From Apostichopus californicus (taxonomy: Eukaryota; Echinodermata; Holothuroidea; Aspidochirotida; Stichopodidae), in contig JAIPMN010026572.1 in NCBI GenBank assembly GCA_020650975.1, forward strand, positions 1 to 24,200: a DNA stretch of 24,200 bases. Direction: 5' to 3'. Numbering within the stretch: position 1 is the first letter of the stretch; the number at the start of each line of letters is the position of its first letter. The position numbers were made by a program, and so were the translations under genes. Under the pieces are notes generated by a model. It made no database searches, had not been told where the DNA came from, and worked only from the letters and a program-made list of their open reading frames with translations. Shown here piece by piece: positions 1 to 24,200 of this stretch.

Positions 1-167
1 TGAAATATAATGCAACTTTGTAAAGGTATATTGATCTAGTTATTTTATCATTAGACATAATTGTGAATTTGTGAAGAATTAAATCCCAATTTTCTATTTG
101 TTCATTATATATAGTGTCCTTTTTATCCAATCTGTATAGTTGTATTCATTTTTCCCTCCCTCCTCAG

Positions 168-251
168 GAAAACCTGCTGTTAACGAATTCGAAAGACAAA
201 TTCAAGATTTTAATAAAGGGAGATTCCATGTTGTTTGCAGTAAAACTAAAG
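168..251 (+). CDS. Unrecognised gene, internal exon A (partial gene)
   Basis: This is an internal exon of a plus-strand gene whose 5' part lies before the window. A pyrimidine-rich tract ending CCTCCTCAG precedes it and AAAG|GTAAGA follows it. One frame stays open through the exon with two bases carried in and one base out. It reads KPAVNEFERQIQDFNKG and then RFHVVCSKTK. A second frame is also open, but only this one joins in phase to exon B, and it then stays open through exons C and D. The segment is hydrophilic, with no membrane segment. I do not recognise the family. The chain of four phase-compatible exons is the main evidence that it is real. Confidence 0.6.
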
Positions 252-727
252 GTAAGACCGTCCTGTTGATCAAGTAACTGAGTATTGTTTGCGTAATCAT
301 AGCATTCGATCGACAGAAGGGTGGGGAAAGAGGGGTTGGGTGGGGGGGGGGGGGTCAGAGTACAAGCGAGGAGAGAACGTAACGATCCCTGATTGGTCAC
401 GCTTACATTATGCCCCTTATGTAAGTTGTTGCCCATAATCTCATGAATGATTTCAGCTGCCATTTACCGTAAAATTCGACAACGAAATTAGAGCCAACGC
501 TCCAGACCCGTGTACATGTGTTGATTTGTTTTTAATTGGGAGTGAGAATGGTATACTTGCGACCTTGACTTTCAAACTCGAATACTTTCATACAGAATTT
601 CTGGATTTTTTTTGGAAAACTGTGAAATGTCAACCCTTCTTTATGAGGTACATATGTCTTCTTTGTTTTTTTTTTCTTTATTATATATAATAGAATGATG
701 TGAGACGCTTTCGAATAATGTTTGCAG
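252..727 (+). other. Intron A-B of the unrecognised gene
   Basis: A 476-bp non-coding stretch between phase-compatible exons. It holds a G13 run at 342-354 and an A/T-rich stretch near 660-690. Nothing else is recognised. Confidence 0.55.
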
Positions 728-861
728 AGTCGGAGAGTAAGTCTGTATCCGCTGAACACTTTTGCATTGAGTGTACTACCGCCGTGAGGAAACACTGTCC
801 TGTGAGGGTTGTAAAACAAGATGGACGGACTGTACATGACACTGATACAGTAACTTCACAG
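728..861 (+). CDS. Unrecognised gene, exon B with cysteine cluster
   Basis: The acceptor is TTTGCAG and the donor is CACAG|GTACTT. One base carried from exon A plus these 134 bases makes 45 whole codons, so the exon ends in phase 0. The product contains FCIECTTAVRKHCP, a C-x2-C pair followed by His-Cys, which could bind a metal with another Cys or His elsewhere (exon A has one Cys). The rest is polar and includes an acidic VHDTDTVTSQ stretch. No known zinc-finger consensus is matched, so no function is assigned. Confidence 0.65.
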
Positions 862-1107
862 GTACTTTGAATAGAAATGAAAAGGTGCAACCGCCCTTTA
901 TAAATGCACCTTTCAAATATCGTAATATTAAAAAGTGCTCTGTCTCGGAAATAAAAAGAAGGCTATTAATTTTTTTTTGGGGGGGGGGGCAGGGTTGGAA
1001 AATGTACAAGTGGCCATTCATCGAAGTGACCACCGTACTACTCCCATTCTTAAAAGCCTGAATCTGCCCGACTTGATACCTTAGTACTTCTCATTTAAAT
1101 CTTTCAG

Positions 1108-1182
1108 TCTTCAGCATTAGATGCAGCGCCATCATCTCAACAAGAAATTGAAGGAGAAGTTTCTCTGAGTAAAATTGTGGAG
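1108..1182 (+). CDS. Unrecognised gene, exon C
   Basis: This short exon of 25 codons lies between the acceptor CTTTCAG and the donor GTGGAG|GTATGT. It enters and leaves in phase 0, matching exons B and D. The product is Ser/Glu-rich (SSALDAAPSSQQEIEGEVSL), typical of a flexible linker. It has no recognisable domain. Confidence 0.6.
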
Positions 1183-1904
1183 GTATGTATACTGCTTTAT
1201 ACTCTCTAATACAGTAAAACTCACATGTCAGCCTAAAACAAATATATATAAAAAAAAATATATAGTTTTCCCCTTCCATTGGAGCTGGACGATATGAATT
1301 TCTTTCTTTCGGTGATAACTACAATTAATTGACCATCGAGGATCAGCTACACAAACTTTTGGCTGCTAGTTAGTTGGTCCAAAAATAGAGAGAGGGAGAT
1401 GCTAGGATCCAATCAAAATTGCTTCTTTACGGTGCTGTTGAGTGTCTGGTGTGCAAAGTTAGGTTTGATGATGTTCCTTCAATAGTTTCTAAACAACTTT
1501 GTTTTACCATAATTGCACTTCGGTTATGATGAAAGGGAGATGGGAGGGGGGGGGGGCCTTCACGGCCTCCGTAGGCCTATTAGAGGTGGTCAGATACTGA
1601 GATAAACTCTCGTTGGTCTGAATCAATAATTGCAATTAAGAGATTGCAAAATCAAGCTCCAATACCAATATTTTCATTTTGTTGAGCAATGTTTCGTGCT
1701 TTGCACATGTTATGATCCATTGTTGAAAAATGTTCTGTTTTTTCATTCCGACATGAAGTTGACAGAGTGTTTGTGATAACCAGTGTTAAGAAATTCGATG
1801 GGCTTCTGCTGGTTTCAGAGTTTTATAACGTTTGCATTTCATCTCTTTACCGAGGATAGTTGTTAACCAGCGGAGACTTGACAAGATTGCCATGTGCTTA
1901 TCAG
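1183..1904 (+). other. Intron C-D of the unrecognised gene
   Basis: A 722-bp non-coding stretch with a G11 run at 1546-1556. No open frame of note and no recognised repeat were seen. Its 3' end is uncertain because two in-frame acceptors are possible, at 1859 and 1904. Confidence 0.5.
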
Positions 1905-2045
1905 GGTGATTTATGCACAGCGCCCTCTACCATAGAAAAGGATTCCTTCAGTCGTTTGGTTAAATGGTGTCTCCTGGATCCGGAATTTCCTGCTTTCGTT
2001 CAGCAAGTTGAAACACAATTCAAGAAGATATCGCAAGAGTGTTAA
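1905..2045 (+). CDS. Unrecognised gene, terminal coding exon D
   Basis: This is the last coding exon, 46 codons plus TAA at 2043-2045. I chose the acceptor CTTATCAG before 1905. A second acceptor ending at 1859 (GGATAG) is in the same frame and would add 15 residues. The C-terminus looks helical and amphipathic: SFSRLVKWCLLDPEFPAF, then VQQVETQFKKISQEC. It reads like the end of a folded domain rather than random sequence, but I cannot name it. An AATAAA at 3058-3063 is the first plus-strand poly(A) signal I noticed downstream. That would mean a 3' UTR of about 1 kb. Confidence 0.6.
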   Translation, partial: GDLCTAPSTIEKDSFSRLVKWCLLDPEFPAFVQQVETQFKKISQEC

Positions 2046-3379
2046 AACATCATTCAAGAAAAGCGAGACGTTGATTAAAACAAACAAGCAAAAATGTGTT
2101 CAAAAAGGTAAAGATTCTATGACAGTCACAGGTCAATGGTGAATCTTTTTTTTATCTACAATTGGATTGTTGGTGACCTTACTTGTGAACAAACTGAGAA
2201 GAATCAACACATGCTCTATAGACCAATGTTGACCATAAAGTGGGTGTGCCAAAAAGTCATCATCCTACCCCATCCCCACACCCCCCCCCCCAACCCCATA
2301 TATGCTAGAAATTCTTATGATCTCTTTATGTTCAAGCTTTAACAAAGTTCCAAAGAATACCAATGTGTGGGGAAGACTTTCCAACAAACTCTACAATAAC
2401 TTTTCAAACAGCTGATGGCATTGATGTGATCATATCTGCTCTTTACTAATTGAGTAGGGATATGTCACTAGCCATATCAATCGCGAGAAACTAATGTGTC
2501 CCTTGTTTAAAGGTCCAAGCCCTGCCGGTTGGATCACTGAGCTTGCAGTCAATTTATGCCTGAGTCCGCCCCAGTACACCAATATATGAAACATATTGTC
2601 TTTTCCTCAACTTCTGCACCACTGCAACAAGTTGCCATTCTTTGTTCTTTCAAAGGAAAGAAAGATATGTGCTCGTTGGTAGTTTCCTAAAAAGAAAAAA
2701 CTAAGGAAATATTGATTGCAATACTAGCTAGGCAAAATGGAATGAGATTTTTATTTTGTCTCAAAAGAACATTTTTTGTTGCAAATATCAGTTTTATTTA
2801 TATATTCATATTACTATTTAATCCTTTAATCCTTTCTTATCGTATTAATTTACATCATTTACATATCAACATGATTAGTTAAAAACCAGTATTAATGTTC
2901 TGTTTCTTGTAAGTAGTTAATCTTGAGATAAGAAATGTGAACATTTAGTCCGCTGTATCAATTAGTCTTTTTTTTCTTGGGAAGAGATCCACCTATTCAT
3001 TCCCGGATCACATTTACCTGGAAAGTCTAGCATTTTTACTGGTGGTATGGATGATTAAATAAACCTCACCCATTTGGAAGATCACCGTCAATTTAAGGGA
3101 GGGACACAACATTCGTGTCCAGTAACTTGTGTAACTATGGTTTTGCGAATGGTGCAGGTGGGGGGGGGGGGTGCAACCCTACCTGGCTACATACCTGATC
3201 TGTCGTGGTCGTTAGTCGATAGACACGTGCTTTGCATGTCAGAATAGATAATGTTACCAGAATGAAAACATTTCATGGTTCCTTGCTGCTGCTCATTAAT
3301 TTGATTAACAGGGAACACTCTAAGTGTGTAATGATGAAGCATTCCCTTAAGTTATGTGTACAAACTGCTGTTACCACAG
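2046..3379. other. Intergenic region between convergent genes
   Basis: No gene is seen. The region probably contains the 3' UTR of the upstream plus-strand gene (AATAAA at 3058-3063). On the minus strand, AATAAA occurs as TTTATT at 2793-2798 and 2750-2755. These are the first canonical minus-strand poly(A) signals I noticed beyond the PABPC stop, though they lie about 2.6 kb past it. A C11 run is at 2281-2291 and a G12 run at 3160-3171. Confidence 0.5.
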
Positions 3380-4240
3380 TAATGCTAGCCAGTACGTCCC
3401 TTCATAAATATGCATGAACCGTTTGTAGCACACATCAGCATGTGTCTGCCATCTACAAATATCACTAATCCAATTTTGAAGATCAAACATAGTTCCCAAA
3501 TAAGTAACTGCAGTTTGATATATAATCCCTCACACGGTGAACTCATCATTAGTCATGATATGAGCACCAAAACAATTAGGTTCACCTACTCACTAAAATG
3601 GTAATGATCAATAATTGCTTTGTGAAGTTTTTAATCATACAAACTTGTTAGTTGTAACCTAAATAATGCAAAGTCACACCTCATAAGTACACATGTTATC
3701 AATTGCAACACACATCGCCTTGTGTTGGCTACCTCACTCACGTTTATGAAACTGTGACTTATGATTGTCTAGTTACTGGAATTTTAAGATTTGACATTTG
3801 ACCCAATGACCTCATTAATATTAATTATATGAGCACCAAAATCAATAGGGTTTATCTCATCATTATGAACCACCCACCCACCAAGTCTGTTATTGACCAA
3901 TCATTTCCTTGTCTACTAAACTTCTGTTAAAAAAATAATGCTAAGCCCCGCCTCCTCATAAATATGCATGATATCAACTCAGCATGTATAGGTGGTCTGC
4001 CAATATATCCATAACAAGTTTGTAGAAACTCCCAACTTATGGTTGCCAAGTATTGCAATTTGAAGATTTTGACGTTTGACCCTGTGACCTCATTAATATT
4101 CATGATATGAGCACCAAAATCAATAGGGTTCATCAACTTATTATGGACCACCCACCCACCAAGTATGGCATTGATCAAGCATTCCTTTGTTGAGTTATCG
4201 TGCATACAAACTAAAGTGTCACACACATACCCATTCACAC
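3380..4240. repeat. About 280-bp unit repeated three times
   Basis: Three diverged copies start near 3380, 3664 and 3936, spaced 284 and 272 bp. Shared landmarks are AATGCTA/AATGCAA, CATAAATATGCATGA, TTTGACCC.(2).TGACCTCATTAATAT, GAGCACCAAAA and CCACCCACCCACCAAG. The second and third copies are closest to each other. A partial fourth copy may lie just upstream (about 3290-3379). The tail CATACAAACTAAAGTGTCAC reappears near 4985 and 7040, so the unit belongs to an interspersed family. It encodes no protein. Confidence 0.7.
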
Positions 4241-4984
4241 CGACCTGATTACAAAGGTTCCCTTTGCTTTCAGGAAGGAACCATCAGCTTGTAAAATTGC
4301 AATAAAAAGAGTTTAAGTCCGGTTCAGGCTGAGCAGAAATTCAGAGGTTGTCTAAGAACCTTGTTCGCTCCTCGGCAAGCAACAACCGAAATTCCTTACG
4401 TAAAATAATTTCCTCTGTGACTACATCAATTATTTGACATCAAGGACTGGTATTAAGTTTTGAAAGAATGGGTTAGAATATTTGATGAGCTTTGTTCACG
4501 CATATCGTACAAGTAGTCTCAGCTCAGTACTTCTCGGATTTCTTTTAGGCTGCTCCAGCATAAAGTTGTCTGCCATTATGTTCTTTACCATTCGTATCAT
4601 CTACACACTGATAGTGAGATGAAAAAAAAAGGAAAAAAACAAAAATACCAACTACCTTCTTTTCAAAGAAAATTTCATAAATATCATTCTTAAATTACAC
4701 ATAAATAATTTGTTATATACATCAAATGAGGTTTTAGGAAAAACAGCTTACATGAAACTTTCGGGTATAATCCTAAACAAAACAAATATACGTCAATCGT
4801 CATCAGTTGTTATTGTGACAAATTAATTAGAATAGACCAGAAGCAAATAGAATACAGGCTGATAAAAACCAAAACACCGCGCAGCACAACTGACACACAA
4901 CAATTACTGTTACCCACACACGATAACACACACAATACCGAGGCAAGATGCGACGTACAGCGTCACACACACATTCTTAAAATA
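4241..4984. other. Non-coding stretch downstream of PABPC
   Basis: Apart from the decayed exon-5-like copy at 4491-4607, this is A/T-rich sequence, with CA-rich sequence from about 4890. No further gene is seen. If the PABPC 3' UTR is long, part of this belongs to it. Confidence 0.5.
4491..4607 (-). pseudogene. Decayed copy of a PABPC exon 5
   Basis: On the minus strand the sequence after TATCAG at 4608-4613 matches PABPC exon 5 (10961-11077) closely over its first half. It reads CVDDTNGKEHNGRQLYAGAA, then a TAA stop, then KKSEKY and a TGA stop. The second half is poorly conserved, so the lower boundary is approximate. Two in-frame stops make it non-functional as an exon. It lies downstream of the stop of the intact gene, in the same orientation. 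The residues around the first stop look as close to canonical PABP RRM3 as the live exon does, which suggests a remnant of an older paralogous copy rather than a recent duplicate. Confidence 0.75.
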
Positions 4985-5432
4985 ATGCATACAAACTAAA
5001 TTGTCACATACATACACTTGGAAGAAACCAATAACATTCTTTCAGATATTTGATTTCTATACTATCTCTGATCTTTTATGAACAGAACACTGACTTGTCT
5101 TCTTTCACAGGAACTATCCATGGATGTTGGGGAACTTTATGGATTTAAAAGCCTATAAACAAAGGCAATACAGAATACAGTTTTCAGTTACACTCAAACC
5201 ATACTTTTCAATAACATCTGAAGAACTTTACAAAACAGTCTTCTGAATCAACAGCCGATGAAAAAAAAGCATTGGTAAAGCCCACTCACACCCCACTCCC
5301 CCCACCCGCATCATGGCATTCAAACAAAGCCATGCTGCATTTTAGAAACTAACGACAGAACTGATTGAAATTGCTTGGTTGCAAATTGGTTTCACTTACC
5401 TCTGCACCAGAAGCTTGGTTTCCACTGGCTCC

Positions 5433-22940
<17,508 letters not shown>

Positions 22941-23703
22941 CTGCAGAGAAAAGGAGATAACAATCAAAGAAAAAGGCCCTAACTTAATCAGCCAGACATC
23001 AAAGTTTAGTAGACAAACTATGACAAAATAAGACCTCTGGATAGAAACAGAATTCCGATATTTTGTGCCAGAGTGTTAAGTGTTTTTTTCTTTGTGCAAG
23101 GAACTCAAAAGGAAACGGTGGATACGTGCAGAAAATGCTACGTTTCAGCTAGATATTTGCGCTGAACTTTGCCAACTCAATACTTTTCACGTAGATGAAT
23201 AAGACCATCATTGCCATGAAGTTGGCGCATCAATTTCTAAGGATATCATTTATGGTCAAATGAAAATAATTTTGCTACAACAAAATGGGCAGTCAACAAT
23301 GTATCTTATTAATTACAATTAGAGTTTATTAGTTATTTGAGATGTCAATAATACATTCAAATAAATACAGGCCTATCCATGTTCATGGCCAGTTCATATC
23401 TGAAGCACTATAAAGAATATTATGTCAGTTGCAAACAAATAATAAGTGATTTGATGTACTTGCTTTCAGTTTCCAAGAATGAGCATATATGATACAAAAT
23501 GTTTGGACCTTTGGGTTATGTTTGTTTTCTCTCACATGGAACATTACTCTGCCTGGGTGCCATTGTCATTTTCATGATAACTGTGCCCAACTAATGCTCC
23601 TGACAAATTATTAATTATTCATGTATGTCAAATGTTATAATACTGTGTAGATATCAAAGTAAACCTTCAATATACACATATAGTTCGGATTACTATACAT
23701 CTG

Positions 23704-23812
23704 GAGTACAACGACTCATATTCGTTGTCATCGCTAGAGTTGAGTACAACATACTCGTGGTCATGGCTCGAGTTGAGTACAAGTACTCATACTCGTGGTC
23801 AATGCTGGAACC
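23704..23812. repeat. Short imperfect tandem repeat, three units of 33-38 bp
   Basis: Units start at GAGTAC at 23704, 23742 and 23775. They share GAGTTGAGTACAA and ACTCGTGGTCA. The third contains the palindrome GAGTAC-AA-GTACTC (23775-23788). Confidence 0.7.
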
Positions 23813-24090
23813 TGCAGAAGAAATCTTGTAGACTTGATGTCATGAAGTACAGCTTTTCTTGTAGAATTGTTGATGTTTGGAATTGGTCGCTAGAGAATGT
23901 GGTGTCTGTGTTTCAATCGGAAAAAGCTCTAGAAGAATTATGGTTTGGTCAAGAAGTTACGTTCAATTATAAAGCTGACTTGCACGTATACCATATCCTG
24001 GTAGTCATAGCCAGCCATGACCTGGTGATCAGTAAAGTTACATCAGCCAAGAAAGAGGAAATATGTTTAAGATTCAGCAAAACTTTTTAA
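23725..24090 (+). CDS. Unrecognised open frame of 121 codons, doubtful
   Basis: No ATG sits at its first codon. The first 30 or so codons lie in the tandem repeat and are not credible. From about 23845 to the TAA at 24088-24090, about 80 codons read like ordinary protein (VDVWNWSLENVVSVFQSEKA, then FGQEVTFNYKADLHV and IASHDLVISKV). It could be an exon or a fragment of an old mobile element. No family is recognised. Confidence 0.2.
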   Translation: MSSLELSTTYSWSWLELSTSTHTRGQCWNLQKKSCRLDVMKYSFSCRIVDVWNWSLENVVSVFQSEKALEELWFGQEVTFNYKADLHVYHILVVIASHDLVISKVTSAKKEEICLRFSKTF

Positions 24091-24200
24091 GAATTGCAGT
24101 GAATAACTGAAGTCGAAGGATCTACATTTTACCACACAAGTTTTAAATTTTGAAATGTACGTAGGGGAATAGGCGTAGGAGGCGGGGGGGGGGGGGGGGG

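Larger units (their letters stand above)
22941..24200. other. Upstream region of PABPC
   Basis: Should hold, or lead to, the non-coding first exon and promoter of PABPC. I could not identify either. It contains a small tandem repeat (23704-23812), an open frame of doubtful status (23725-24090) and a terminal G17 run (24184-24200). Confidence 0.45.

Noticed and set aside
3927..4238. 103-codon minus-strand open frame
   Set aside because: It lies wholly in the 280-bp repeat, and the frame is not kept in the other copies.
3380..4240. CRISPR-like array
   Set aside because: The copies are about 280 bp long and diverged, with no short identical repeats separated by unique spacers, and the genome is eukaryotic.

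Overview
This window is animal nuclear DNA: several split genes with GT-AG introns, no bacterial-style operons, and dense interspersed repeats. A polyadenylate-binding protein gene of the standard metazoan type, a BEL/Pao retrotransposon, a hAT-like MITE and frequent G/C homopolymers together suggest a marine invertebrate deuterostome. An echinoderm is my best guess, from sequence texture only.

Layout. (1) 168-2045, plus strand: the last four exons of an unrecognised gene with a cysteine-rich segment, ending at a TAA. (2) 2046-4984: intergenic sequence with a roughly 280-bp unit repeated three times (3380-4240) and a decayed copy of a poly(A)-binding-protein exon on the minus strand (4491-4607). 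(3) 5433-22940, minus strand: a complete cytoplasmic poly(A)-binding protein gene (PABPC1-like). I could place 12 core coding exons plus one in-frame extra exon, with every junction phase matching. The model gives 665 residues with the extra exon and 635 without it. The product has four RRMs, a Pro/Gln/Gly linker and a C-terminal MLLE domain, so it should bind mRNA poly(A) tails and dock PAM2-motif partners in the cytoplasm. (4) Intron 1 (13514-22716) carries a 6.7-kb BEL/Pao LTR retrotransposon on the opposite strand (14517-21257). (5) Intron 4 carries a 32-bp minisatellite split by a 586-bp hAT-like MITE with an 8-bp target duplication. (6) 22941-24200: upstream of the PABPC translated exons, with a short tandem repeat and an ORF of doubtful status, ending in a G17 run.

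The most striking feature is the 3' half of the PABPC gene. A block holding exon 8, intron 8, exon 9 and intron 9 has been copied at least twice. One copy supplies an extra in-frame linker exon. Another has been joined directly behind the MLLE domain, so the C-terminus of the predicted protein is a truncated copy of linker exon 9 ending in a new stop. The copied introns are very similar, so the event is recent or has been homogenised. No CRISPR array, rRNA or tRNA gene was seen.
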